From: Xenophilus sp003671765
GTDB taxonomy: Bacteria > Pseudomonadota > Gammaproteobacteria > Burkholderiales > Burkholderiaceae_C
Length of the DNA stretch: 64,000 nucleotides
Reading direction: 5' to 3'
Assembly (NCBI GenBank): GCA_051414805.1
Contig: CP166702.1
Span: forward strand, 2,294,001-2,358,000
Below the pieces are notes generated by a model, which saw only the letters and a program-made list of their open reading frames with translations, made no database searches and was not told where the DNA came from. The first letter of the stretch is position 1; each line of letters begins with the position of its first letter. Shown piece after piece: positions 1-8,496 of this stretch. The position numbers and the translations under genes are program-made.

Positions 1-1604
1 CGCTGTACCTGCTGCTCGCCGCCAACTGGCCGCTGTGGCTCGACCTGGCGCGCATCGGGCGCGCGCCCAGCGTGTACCTGGTCTCCATCGTCGGCATGGC
101 CTGGCTGCTGCTGGCCGGCACCGTGGCGCTGCTGGCGCTCACGGCCTGGTCGCGCTGGATGAAGCCGCTGTGGATGGCGCTCGTGGTGGTGGCTGCCCTC
201 GTCCAGTACTACATGTTCGCCTACCGCATGGTCATGGACCCGTCGATGGCGGCCAACGTCATGCAGACCGACCCGGCCGAAGCGCGCGACCTCATGAGCC
301 TGTCGATGCTCGGCAGCGTGCTGCTCGTGTCCCTGCCCGCGGTGGTGTGGCTGTGGCGCGTGCCGGTCGTGGCCGAGCGCTGGTGGTCGCGGCTGTGGCG
401 CAACGCGGTGCTGTTCGCGGTTGCCATCGCGGCCGTGGTGGCTGGGGGCATGGCGATGTCGCGCACCCTGGCACCGCTGATGCGCAACGAACCGCACGTG
501 CGCTACATGATGAATCCGCTGGCCAGCGTGTATTCGGCCGGTGCCGCGCTGGCGCGGCCGATGTTCCAGCGCAGCCACAAGCTGGTGCCCATCACCGCCG
601 GCACGGCCCTGGGCGCGAGCTACGCCGGCCAGGCCAAGCCGCCGATGCTCGTGCTCGTCGTCGGCGAAACGGCCCGCGCCGACCATTTCTCGCTCAACGG
701 CTACGCGCGCGACACCAATCCCGAACTGGCCGCCCGCCAGGTGGTGAGCTTCGGCAACGTGCACTCCTGCGGCACCAACACGCTGGCCTCGGTCCCCTGC
801 ATGTTCTCGCACCTGGGCAAGCAGGGCTACGAATCGCGCAAGAACGAGTACGAGAACCTGCTCGACGTGCTGCAGGCCTCGGGCCTGGCCGTGCTGTGGA
901 TCGACAACCAGGCCGGCTGCAAGGGCGTGTGCGTGCGCGTGCCCAACGTGCAGGCCAACGACGCGAAGCAGCAGGCCGCCTACCCGTCGCTGTGCAGCGG
1001 CGACGAGTGCCTGGACGAGGTCATGCTCAAGGGCCTGGACGAGCGCATCGCCGCGCTGCCGCCCGAGCGCGCCGCCAGGGGCGTGGTGGTGGTCATGCAC
1101 CAGCTCGGCAGCCACGGCCCGGCCTACTACAAGCGTTCGAGCGATGCGCTCAAGCGCTTCCAGCCCGAGTGCCGCACCAACACCCTCTCCGAGTGCAGCC
1201 ACGCCGAGCTGATGAACGCCTTCGACAACACCATCGCCTACACCGACCATTTCCTGGCCGGCACCATCGACTGGCTGAAGTCGCGGTCCGACCGCTACCA
1301 GACCGGCCTGGTCTACATGAGCGACCACGGCGAATCGCTGGGCGAGTACGGGCTCTACCTGCACGGCATGCCCTACAACCTGGCGCCGGAGGTGCAGAAG
1401 CATGTGCCCTTCGTGGCATGGCTGGACGGCGGGCTCGGCCGGCGCGAAGGCATCACCGACGCGTGCCTGCGCAGCGGCAAGGACGCCGAATTGACGCACG
1501 ACAACCTGTACCCGACGGTGCTGGGCCTGATGGACGTGAAGACGCCGACCTACAAGCCGGCGCTCGACGCCTTCGCGCGCTGCCGTACGGTGGCGGCGGG
1601 CTGA
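1..1604 (+). CDS. eptA: lipid A phosphoethanolamine transferase (EptA family), 5' end outside window
   Basis: The frame is open from the first bases, so the true start lies upstream; about 530 codons are visible. The N-terminal part is a run of hydrophobic helices, followed by a periplasmic sulfatase-fold domain. Visible family motifs are VVGETARADHFSLNGY (GET carries the nucleophilic Thr), SCGTNTLASVPC, and SDHGESLGEYGLYLHG with metal-binding Asp/His. The enzyme moves phosphoethanolamine from phosphatidylethanolamine to lipid A at the outer face of the inner membrane, which lowers surface charge and polymyxin sensitivity. Several Cys residues in the catalytic domain fit the disulfides of the family. 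No PmrAB-like pair sits beside it. The family call is firm; EptA versus another phosphoethanolamine transferase is inferred. Confidence 0.9.
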   Translation, partial: LYLLLAANWPLWLDLARIGRAPSVYLVSIVGMAWLLLAGTVALLALTAWSRWMKPLWMALVVVAALVQYYMFAYRMVMDPSMAANVMQTDPAEARDLMSLSMLGSVLLVSLPAVVWLWRVPVVAERWWSRLWRNAVLFAVAIAAVVAGGMAMSRTLAPLMRNEPHVRYMMNPLASVYSAGAALARPMFQRSHKLVPITAGTALGASYAGQAKPPMLVLVVGETARADHFSLNGYARDTNPELAARQVVSFGNVHSCGTNTLASVPCMFSHLGKQGYESRKNEYENLLDVLQASGLAVLWIDNQAGCKGVCVRVPNVQANDAKQQAAYPSLCSGDECLDEVMLKGLDERIAALPPERAARGVVVVMHQLGSHGPAYYKRSSDALKRFQPECRTNTLSECSHAELMNAFDNTIAYTDHFLAGTIDWLKSRSDRYQTGLVYMSDHGESLGEYGLYLHGMPYNLAPEVQKHVPFVAWLDGGLGRREGITDACLRSGKDAELTHDNLYPTVLGLMDVKTPTYKPALDAFARCRTVAAG

Positions 1605-1607
1605 TTC

Positions 1608-1669
1608 TTTGAGCCAAATCGGCCGCAAGCGGCCGCTGCATCTGGGCGACTAGCTATCGAAAAGATAGC
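1608..1669 (-). repeat. 62-bp bipartite hairpin element, copy 1
   Basis: Read on the minus strand it begins with the hairpin GCTATC-TTTTC-GATAGC and has an 18-nt variable part. It then has a GGCCGCTTGCGGCC box and ends ATTTGGCTCAAA. It lies between the convergent ends of eptA and the AhpD-like gene. Length and box positions match the copies at 35462, 53887 and 58867. Confidence 0.75.
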
Positions 1670-1685
1670 AATCGCTCGGCGCGCT

Positions 1686-2276
1686 TCACTTCTTCTCGCG
1701 CGGCACGCGGCCCATGAGGAAGAACTCGGGGTTGGGCTGCATGCCGCTGAAGCTGGCCAGCCGGTTCGACAGGCCGAAGAAGGCGGTGATGGCCGCGATG
1801 TCCCAGATGTCCTCGTCGTCGAAGCCATGGGCGTGCAGGGCCTCGAAGTCGGCGTCGTCGACCTCGTGCGAGCGCTCGCAAACTTTCATCGCGAAGGCCA
1901 GCATCGCACGCTGGCGCGGCGTGATGTCGGCCTTGCGCCAGTTCACCGCCACCTGGTCGGCCACGAGCGGCTTCTTCTCGTAGATGCGCAGCAGGGCGCC
2001 GTGCGCCACCACGCAGTACAGGCACTGGTTGGCCGCGCTGGTGGTGGTGACGATCATCTCGCGGTCGCCCTTGCTGAGCGAGCTCGTGCGGCCCACGCTC
2101 TCGGGCTCCATCAGCGCGTCGTGGTAGGCAAAGAAGGCGCGCCATTCGGCCGGCCGGCGGGCGAGGGCGAGAAACACGTTGGGCACGAAGCCGGCCTTCT
2201 CCTGGACTTCCAGCACCTTGGCGCGGATGTCCTCGGGGAGGTCCTTGAGTTCGGCGAGCGGGTAGCGGGCGGCCAT
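1686..2276 (-). CDS. AhpD-like / carboxymuconolactone decarboxylase family peroxidase-related protein
   Basis: This is a 196-residue all-helical protein. It carries the redox motif CLYCVVAH (CxxCxxxH), typical of alkylhydroperoxidase D and of the uncharacterised peroxidase-related branch of the family. The C-terminal motif FFGLSNRLASFSGMQPN is also typical of that branch. The start ATG (2276) follows an AGGAGA ribosome site; a longer open frame upstream lacks such a site and looks non-coding. It is monocistronic as far as can be seen and ends convergently with eptA. It probably acts in the cytoplasm against peroxides or as a small oxidoreductase; the substrate is unknown. Confidence 0.85.
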   Translation of the reverse strand: MAARYPLAELKDLPEDIRAKVLEVQEKAGFVPNVFLALARRPAEWRAFFAYHDALMEPESVGRTSSLSKGDREMIVTTTSAANQCLYCVVAHGALLRIYEKKPLVADQVAVNWRKADITPRQRAMLAFAMKVCERSHEVDDADFEALHAHGFDDEDIWDIAAITAFFGLSNRLASFSGMQPNPEFFLMGRVPREKK

Positions 2277-2439
2277 GTGTTGTCTCCTGGTGTCGATCGA
2301 TCGGCACATCATAGGCAGCGTCGCGCGCCGGCTTCGCGGCCGGACAGGATGCCGTCCGACAGCCGGGCCGCGCACGCTCTGCAACAGTGGGCCGCATCGA
2401 TGCACGGCTGCGCAGGCGCGAGCCTGCCGGCACCATCCC

Positions 2440-2793
2440 ATGTCAGCTTCTCCATCCCCTTCGTTCACCCTCACCCTGCTGGCGCTCGCCCTGGCGCCGG
2501 TGTTCGCCCACGCCGACGAGCCCAAGCTGCCGGTCGACACCGACGACAAGGGCTCCGTCTACATTGCCCCCAAGGTGTCGCCCACCGAGACCTCGGTGGA
2601 GGCGCACGGCGCCACCGTTGGCGTCGAGCGCAAGGACGGCAGCAGCCTCTACGGCGGCATGGACACCTCCACCACGCGACCGACCTATTCGGTCGGCGGC
2701 AGCACGGGGGGCAATGTGTCCTTCTCGGCCGGTGCCGAGTCCGACGGGAAGGACAGGCACGGCGTGAAGGCCGGGGTGAAGATCAAGTACTGA
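2440..2793 (+). CDS. small exported protein of unknown function
   Basis: The product is 117 residues with a clear signal peptide (hydrophobic LTLLALALAPVFAHA, cleavage probably after AHA). The mature part is Gly/Ser/Thr-rich and polar, with charged Lys/Asp clusters and a C-terminal KIKY. I do not recognise a domain. It is predicted to be periplasmic or surface-located. The ATG at 2440 was chosen because it gives the signal peptide directly; no good ribosome site is visible. Its stop overlaps the end of eutC by 11 bp on the opposite strand. It might be a conserved hypothetical of the genus. Confidence 0.6.
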   Translation: MSASPSPSFTLTLLALALAPVFAHADEPKLPVDTDDKGSVYIAPKVSPTETSVEAHGATVGVERKDGSSLYGGMDTSTTRPTYSVGGSTGGNVSFSAGAESDGKDRHGVKAGVKIKY

Positions 2794-3583
2794 TGCGCTG
2801 CGGCGGGGCGGTGCCGCCATCGAGCACGGCCAGGTCGCTCTCGTCCTTCAGGTCCACGCCGGTCAGCCCGCGCCGCAGGGCCTCTCGTACCAGCCAGGCC
2901 AGCTTGGCCGCCGCGAGCGCGGGTGCCAGGCCCTCGGGCCGCACGTTGGAGATGCAGTTGCGCTCGGCGTCGTTCCGGCCGCGCCGCGGCGCATGCGTGA
3001 GGTAGATGCCCAGGCTGTCGGGCGAGCTCAGGCCCGGCCGCTCGCCGATGAGGATCACCGCCAGTCGCGCGCCGAAGATCTCGCCTACCTCGTCGGCCAG
3101 GGCCACGCGCGCCTGCGTGGCGATGACCACCGGTGCCAGCACCAGGTCGCCCGGCAGCAGGGGCTTGAGCGCCTGCAGCAGGGGCCGCGCCTGCCGCTCG
3201 ATGGCCAGCGAGGACAGGCCGTCGCCGATCACCACCGCCAGGTCGCAGGCGGCGTCGCGCGGCAGGGCGTGCAGGGCTTCGGCGTCCTGCGGATCGAGTT
3301 GCCGGCCGAGGTCGGGGCGGCGCAGGTAGCTGGTGCGGTCGGCAGCCCGGCTGCGGGCGCGCGCGACGGTCCAGCCGTCCTCGCCCAATTGCGCCGCCAG
3401 GGCATCGACGTCCAACGCCGCGTGAATGGCATCGCGCGCCAGCGCATGCGCCCAGCCGAAGCGCAGGGTTTCGTCCGTGGGCATGCCCGAGCCGGCGCGG
3501 CCCAGCGCCAGCCGCGCGGGCGTGGCCTGGCGCCAGTCCTGCCAGGGGTTGGGTGTCACCAGGGGCGGGTCGGCGTCGCTCAT
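2783..3583 (-). CDS. eutC: ethanolamine ammonia-lyase small subunit
   Basis: The product is 266 residues. Motifs of the EutC family are visible: VVIGDGLSSLAI, a central VVIATQARVALADEVGE, ILIGERPGLSSPDSLGIYLT, and RNCISNVRPEGL. With EutB it forms the adenosylcobalamin-dependent lyase that splits ethanolamine into acetaldehyde and ammonia. Its ATG overlaps the eutB stop (ATGA), showing coupling. No microcompartment genes are present, so this is the simple cytosolic ethanolamine route fed by the permease upstream. Confidence 0.95.
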   Translation of the reverse strand: MSDADPPLVTPNPWQDWRQATPARLALGRAGSGMPTDETLRFGWAHALARDAIHAALDVDALAAQLGEDGWTVARARSRAADRTSYLRRPDLGRQLDPQDAEALHALPRDAACDLAVVIGDGLSSLAIERQARPLLQALKPLLPGDLVLAPVVIATQARVALADEVGEIFGARLAVILIGERPGLSSPDSLGIYLTHAPRRGRNDAERNCISNVRPEGLAPALAAAKLAWLVREALRRGLTGVDLKDESDLAVLDGGTAPPQRIST

Positions 3584-4977
3584 GGTGCAGCCAGCGCCGA
3601 CAGGCCGCGCATGTCGGTCAGCAGCCGGTTCGCCGCGGGCGGCAGCAGCCGGCCTTCGTCCCCGGTGATGCGCATGCGCTGCAGCCAGGCCTCGAACTCG
3701 GGCGCGCGCTGGAGGCCCAGCGTCTCGCGCACGAAGAGCGCGTCGTGAAACGAGGTGCTCTGGTAGTTGAGCATCACGTCGTCGGCGCCGGGCACGCCCA
3801 TGATGAAGTTCAGGCCCGCGGTGCCCAGCAGCACCAGCAGCGTGTCCATGTCGTCCTGGTCGGCCTCGGCATGGTTGGTGTAGCAAACGTCGCAGCCCAT
3901 GGGCAGGCCCAGCAGCTTGCCGCAGAAATGGTCTTCCAGGCCGGCGCGGATGATCTGCTTGCCGTCGAACAGGTACTCGGGTCCGATGAAGCCCACCACG
4001 GTGTTCACCAGCAGCGGCCAGTAGCGGCGCGCCAGGCCGTAGGCCCGCGCCTCGCAGGTCTGCTGGTCGACGCCGAAGTTCGCATCGGCCGACAGGGCGC
4101 TGCCCTGGCCGGTTTCGAAGTACATGCAGTTGTCGCCCACCGTGCCGCGCTGCAGGGCCTGCGCAGCGGCATGGGCCTCGTCGAGCAGCTCGGGCGTGAC
4201 GCCGAAGGAGCGGTTCGTCTTCTCCGTCCCGCCGATGGACTGGAAGACCAGGTCGACCGGTGCGCCTGCATTCGCGAGCCGCAGCGTGTTGGTGACGTGC
4301 GTGAGCACGCAGCTCTGCGTCGGGATCTCGAAGCGCGCGATCAGCTCGTCGAGCATGCGCAGCAGCTTGTCCAGCACGGGCAGGCTGTCCGACGCGGGGT
4401 TGATGCCGATGACCGCGTCGCCGGCGCCGTAGAGCAGGCCGTCGAGGGTCGAGGCGGCAATGCCGCGCAGGTCGTCGGTCGGGTGGTTGGGCTGCAGCCG
4501 CACCGCCAGGTGCCCCGGCAGGCCCAGCGTGTCGCGAAAGCGCGAGACCACGTGGCACTTCTTCGCCACGGCGATCAGGTCCTGGTTGCGCATCAGCTTG
4601 GACACCGCCGCCGCCATCTCGGGCGTGAGGCCCGGCGCCAGCGCCGCGAGCGCGGCGGACGTCGCGCGTTCCGACAGCAGCCAGTTGCGGAAGTCGCCCA
4701 CCGTGAGGTGCGCCACCGGCGCGAAGGCCGCCGCGTCGTGCGTGTCGATCACGAGCCGCGTGATGTTGTCGCTCTCGTAGGGCACCAGCGCCTCGGTGAG
4801 GAACTGCGCGAGCGGCGTTTCGGCCAGCACGTGGCGCGCCGCCATGCGCTGTTGTGCCGTGGCGGCGCCGATGCCCGCCAGGTAGTCGCCCGAGCGCGCG
4901 GGGCTCGCGCAGGCCATGACCTGCTTCAGGTCCTCGAAGCTGAAGACATGGCTGTCGATGGTGGTGCGGTAGCGCAT
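3580..4977 (-). CDS. eutB: ethanolamine ammonia-lyase large subunit
   Basis: The product is 465 residues, close to the usual ~455. The TIM-barrel catalytic subunit is recognised by LQPNHPTDDLRGI, GDAVIGINPASDS, FQSIGGTEKTNRSFG, NCMYFETGQGSALSADA and MGCDVCYTNHAEADQDD. It carries the active site for cobalamin-dependent radical deamination of ethanolamine and works as a complex with EutC. It is the middle gene of permease-eutB-eutC: 4 bp after the permease stop and overlapping eutC. No dedicated activator (EutA) is visible in the window. Expression control is not evident. Confidence 0.97.
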   Translation of the reverse strand: MRYRTTIDSHVFSFEDLKQVMACASPARSGDYLAGIGAATAQQRMAARHVLAETPLAQFLTEALVPYESDNITRLVIDTHDAAAFAPVAHLTVGDFRNWLLSERATSAALAALAPGLTPEMAAAVSKLMRNQDLIAVAKKCHVVSRFRDTLGLPGHLAVRLQPNHPTDDLRGIAASTLDGLLYGAGDAVIGINPASDSLPVLDKLLRMLDELIARFEIPTQSCVLTHVTNTLRLANAGAPVDLVFQSIGGTEKTNRSFGVTPELLDEAHAAAQALQRGTVGDNCMYFETGQGSALSADANFGVDQQTCEARAYGLARRYWPLLVNTVVGFIGPEYLFDGKQIIRAGLEDHFCGKLLGLPMGCDVCYTNHAEADQDDMDTLLVLLGTAGLNFIMGVPGADDVMLNYQSTSFHDALFVRETLGLQRAPEFEAWLQRMRITGDEGRLLPPAANRLLTDMRGLSALAAP

Positions 4978-4981
4978 CGGC

Positions 4982-6376
4982 TCAGGACGAGGTGGAGAGC
5001 AGATCGTCGGGCGCGGCGGCGGCCCGCTGGGCGGCCGTGCTTCGGAAATACGCGTAGGCCAGCGCCATCAGCACGGCGAACAGCAGCGTCAGCATGCCGT
5101 TGAACCAGACCATCGCGCCCAGGCACACCAGGCCCAGGCCCAGCGCGATGGCCGGGAACACCGGGTAGAAGGGCGCGCGGTAGGGCCGCGCCAGGCCGGG
5201 CTCGGTGCGGCGCAGGCGAAACAGCGACGCCATCGACACCAGGTACATCACGATGGCCCCGAGCACCGCCATGGTCACGATGTTGGCGGTCAGCGTCTGC
5301 CCGCCGAACTGCACCCACTCGTCGCTGAAGATTGCCGCCACCCCGATCACCCCGCCGGCGACGAGCGCGCGGTGCGGCGTGTCGAAGCGCGGGCTCAGGG
5401 CCGCGAAATAGCGGGGCAGGTAGCCGGCCCGGGCCAGCGCGAAGATCTGCCGCGAGTAGCCCATGATGATCCCGTGGAAGCTCGCCACCAGCCCGAAGAG
5501 CCCGATCCACACCAGCATGTGCAGCCAGCCGCTGCTCGCCCCGACCACGGCCTTCATCGCCTGCGGCAGCGGGTCGTTGATGTTGGCGAGCTGGCGCCAG
5601 TCGCCCACGCCGCCGGCGAACAGCATCACGCCGAAGGCCAGCAGCACCAGCGTGAGGATGCCGGCGATGTACGCGACGGGGATGGTGCGGTGCGGGTCGC
5701 GCGCCTCCTCGGCTGCCATGGCCGCGCCCTCGATGGCCAGGAAGAACCAGATCGCGAAGGGGATGGACGCGAAGATGCCCGAGAGCGCCGCGCCATTGAG
5801 CACGTCGCCACCGGCCCAGCCGTGCGCGACGAAGTTCGCCCACGACCAGCCTGGCGCCACCACGCCCATGAAGACCAGCAGTTCCACGATGGCGAGCACG
5901 GTGACGAAGAGCTCGAAGGCCGCCGCGATGCCCACGCCCAGCCAATTCAGGCCGATGAACACCACGTACGCGCCGAGCGCGATGTACTTGGCATTGATGC
6001 CAGGGAACTGCACGTTCAGGTAGGCGCCGATGGCCAGCGCGATGGCCGGCGGCGCGAACACGAACTCGATCAGGGTCGCGAAGCCGGCAATGAAGCCGCC
6101 CGTCGGCCCGAAGGCGCGCCGCGCATACGCGAAAGGCCCGCCCGCGTGCGGGATGGCGGTGGACAGCTCGGTGAAGCTGAAGATGAAGGTCGTGTACATC
6201 GCCGCCACGAGGACCGTGGCGACCAGGAAGCCCAGCGTGCCGGCGGTGTTCCAGCCGTAGCTCCAGCCGAAATACTCGCCCGAGATCACCAGCCCGACGG
6301 CGATGCCCCAGAGCTGCAGCGGGCCCAGCACCTTCTTGAGGGCGGGCGTGTGGGGCGTGGGCGTGAGGCTCGACAT
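4982..6376 (-). CDS. eat: ethanolamine permease (APC superfamily)
   Basis: This is a 464-residue membrane protein with about 12 hydrophobic helices. It has the APC signature near the N-terminus (WGIAVGLVISGEYFGWSYG) and a conserved FFLAIEGAAMAAEEARDP segment typical of the EAT subgroup. Its position, 4 bp ahead of eutB, supports ethanolamine import. The ATG at 6376 gives the normal N-terminus; the frame continues upstream but without family similarity. It is the first gene of the operon, so the promoter should lie in the 220-bp gap at 6377-6596, where I see no clear operator. Confidence 0.92.
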   Translation of the reverse strand: MSSLTPTPHTPALKKVLGPLQLWGIAVGLVISGEYFGWSYGWNTAGTLGFLVATVLVAAMYTTFIFSFTELSTAIPHAGGPFAYARRAFGPTGGFIAGFATLIEFVFAPPAIALAIGAYLNVQFPGINAKYIALGAYVVFIGLNWLGVGIAAAFELFVTVLAIVELLVFMGVVAPGWSWANFVAHGWAGGDVLNGAALSGIFASIPFAIWFFLAIEGAAMAAEEARDPHRTIPVAYIAGILTLVLLAFGVMLFAGGVGDWRQLANINDPLPQAMKAVVGASSGWLHMLVWIGLFGLVASFHGIIMGYSRQIFALARAGYLPRYFAALSPRFDTPHRALVAGGVIGVAAIFSDEWVQFGGQTLTANIVTMAVLGAIVMYLVSMASLFRLRRTEPGLARPYRAPFYPVFPAIALGLGLVCLGAMVWFNGMLTLLFAVLMALAYAYFRSTAAQRAAAAPDDLLSTSS

Positions 6377-6596
6377 GGCGTGGCTCCCTGGGTGATGATG
6401 GCCCCGGGACGGGGCGCTTGTCATCCGCAGCAAGACCGGTGCCAGGCCGTGGAAGCCGGTTTGCAAGTCGAATCGGGCTGCAGCGCCCGTGGTGCGGGCG
6501 CGGGGTGCTATGGATTCAGGAGCAAGCCGTGTGGGGCGGGGCGCCGGCCAGCGCCGCCCATAATGGCCGTCTCCCATCCGAACAAGGACTTCTCCC

Positions 6597-7013
6597 GTGC
6601 GACTTTCCCTTTGCGCGGCGCTCGCCGCCCTGTGCATGACCTCCCTGGCCCAGGCCCAGGCCCCCGCCGCGGCGCAGACGCTGCCCAGCGGCCTGGTCTA
6701 CCAGAGCGTGAAGGAGGGCACCGGCCCCAGCCCGGCCGCCACCGACACCGTGCGCGTGCACTACCGCGGCACCTTCCCCGACAGCGGCAAGGAGTTCGAC
6801 AGTTCCTATTCGCGCGGCGAGCCGGCGGAATTCCCGCTCAACCGCGTGATCCCCTGCTGGACCGAGGGCGTGCAGAAGATGAAGGTGGGCGGCAAGGCCA
6901 AGCTGGTGTGCCCGCCCGCCATCGCCTATGGCGCACGCGGCGCGGGCGGCGTGATCCCGCCCAACGCCACGCTGAACTTCGAGGTCGAGCTGATCGCCAT
7001 CAAGGGGCGCTGA
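6597..7013 (+). CDS. FKBP-type peptidyl-prolyl cis-trans isomerase, exported
   Basis: The product is 138 residues. It starts at a GTG and opens with a signal peptide (LCAALAALCMTSLAQAQA). One FKBP domain follows, with VRVHYRGTFPDSGKEFDSS, the TEGVQKMKVGGKAKL helix region, IAYGARGAGGVIPPNATL and FEVELI at the end. It catalyses proline isomerisation in periplasmic protein folding. It lacks the N-terminal dimerisation domain of FkpA/Mip, so it is the short form. Its end overlaps the MFS gene on the opposite strand by 14 bp. Confidence 0.93.
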   Translation: MRLSLCAALAALCMTSLAQAQAPAAAQTLPSGLVYQSVKEGTGPSPAATDTVRVHYRGTFPDSGKEFDSSYSRGEPAEFPLNRVIPCWTEGVQKMKVGGKAKLVCPPAIAYGARGAGGVIPPNATLNFEVELIAIKGR

Positions 7014-8262
7014 CCGCGCGTTCGGCCGCCCGCCCGCCGCGGCCCAGCGTGGCGGCGGCCAGCATCGCGCCCGCCACCAGCGCCGCGCCCACCAGCATCG
7101 CGCTGGTGATGCCGCTGCCGTCGACCACGCGGCCGCCCAGCGTGGCGCCGCTGGCGATGGCGACCTGGAAGGCCATCACCAGCATCGCCTGGCCGGCCTC
7201 GGGCGCTTCGGGCAGGGCGTTGAGCATCCAGCCCGTGGCGGCGCCCGGCACCATGCCGAAGGCCACGCCCCAGGCCAGCACCACCAGGGCGCCGGCCACC
7301 AGCCCGTCGCCAGCCAGCGTCGACATCAGCAGCGCCACGGCCAGCAGGCCCGTGGTGGCCACCAGGCCCAGGCGCGGGCTTCGCGCCACGATCGTGCCGA
7401 CCAGGAAGTTGCCGAAGAAGCCCGCCGCGCCATAGGTCAGCAGCAGCGCCGTCACGTGCGTGGCCGACAGGCCGAAGACCTGCAGCAGCAGCGGCTTGAG
7501 GTAGGTGTACGCGGCGAAATGGCCCATCACCATCAGCACCACGGCGATCAGGCCGGCGCGCGAGAGCCGCCGTGTGAGCGGCGTCAGCAGGTCGCGTGCG
7601 CGAATCGCGCGTGACGGTGGCAGTGCCGGCAGCAGGCGCATCTGCGCAATCAGCACCACGGCAGTGAGCGCCGCCGAGGCGAAGAAAGCGAAGCGCCAAC
7701 CCGCGAGGCTGCCCAGCAGCGAGCCGGCCGGCACACCGAACACGGTGCTCACCGACACGCCCGCCAGCACCATCGACACCGCGCGCGCCTGCGCTTCGGG
7801 CGGCACCAGCTGCGTCGCCACGCCCGGCGCGAAGGTCCAGAAGCCGCCCACGCACAGGCCCAGCAGCAGGCGCGCCGCGAGCATGGTCGCGAAGTTGGGC
7901 GCCAGTGCGGCCATGAGGTTGGACACCAGTAGCAGCGCCGTCAGCGCGACCATGACCGTGCGGCGGTCGAGGCGTCCGGCCGCCACGCCCAGCCCCGGCG
8001 CGGCGAGGGCCGCCAGCACGCCCGGCATGGTGACCATGAGGCCGGCCACGCCGTCCGTCACCCGCAGGCCGCGTGCGATGTCGGTGAGCAGGCCGATGGG
8101 CATGAACTCGGTCGACACCATGACGAAGGTGCCGACCGAGACGGCGGCGACGGCGGGCCAGGCGGCACGGGCCGAGGGTGCAGCGGCGGGGGCGAGGACG
8201 GCGGCGGGCTGGGCGGCCGGGGCCAGCAGGGCGTCGTCGCAGGTGGGGCAGGTGGCGGACAT
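7000..8262 (-). CDS. MFS transporter, DHA1-type exporter
   Basis: This 420-residue protein has 12 predicted membrane helices. The N-terminal cytoplasmic stretch is short and Ala-rich and contains an unusual CPTCDD motif near residue 5. Family marks include MVSTEFMPIGLL in helix 1, the motif-A like GRLDRRTVM loop, and LGLCVGGFWTFAPG. The pattern is that of sugar-efflux/AraJ-like drug:H+ antiporters of the DHA1 group. The substrate cannot be read from sequence. It is divergent from ada with a 234-bp gap. The MSATCPTC start at 8262 was preferred because family similarity begins soon after it. Confidence 0.88.
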   Translation of the reverse strand: MSATCPTCDDALLAPAAQPAAVLAPAAAPSARAAWPAVAAVSVGTFVMVSTEFMPIGLLTDIARGLRVTDGVAGLMVTMPGVLAALAAPGLGVAAGRLDRRTVMVALTALLLVSNLMAALAPNFATMLAARLLLGLCVGGFWTFAPGVATQLVPPEAQARAVSMVLAGVSVSTVFGVPAGSLLGSLAGWRFAFFASAALTAVVLIAQMRLLPALPPSRAIRARDLLTPLTRRLSRAGLIAVVLMVMGHFAAYTYLKPLLLQVFGLSATHVTALLLTYGAAGFFGNFLVGTIVARSPRLGLVATTGLLAVALLMSTLAGDGLVAGALVVLAWGVAFGMVPGAATGWMLNALPEAPEAGQAMLVMAFQVAIASGATLGGRVVDGSGITSAMLVGAALVAGAMLAAATLGRGGRAAERAVSAP

Positions 8263-8415
8263 GAAGTTCCTGTCGGAAAGGGGATGGCAAGGGCAGGCTG
8301 CCGGGACAGCGAACGCCCGAGTCTGGGTGCAGCGCCCTGGGCGACCAAGGCGCGGCGGACCAGAAGAGTGTTTCCTGACCGCCAACAATGGGCCCCCACG
8401 ACGCGCATGCGGTCG

Positions 8416-8428
8416 AATTCGAAAGCAA
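8416..8428 (+). promoter_or_regulatory. candidate Ada box upstream of ada
   Basis: The bases AAT-TCGAAA-GCAA match the AAT-N6-GCAA arrangement known for methylated Ada in E. coli. The site ends 68 bp before the ada ATG, in the expected region just upstream of a promoter. The match is exact but short; function is inferred. Confidence 0.5.
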
Positions 8429-8496
8429 GACGCGGGGTGCCGCTTCGGGGCATGCTCCCTACAGTCCTTCGCACCCCACCCGAAAGGAAGGACCCG

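Noticed and set aside
1..1604. Control of eptA by the two-component pair at 40553-42582
   Set aside because: PmrAB-like systems often control eptA, but here they are about 40 kb apart and the eptA promoter is outside the window.
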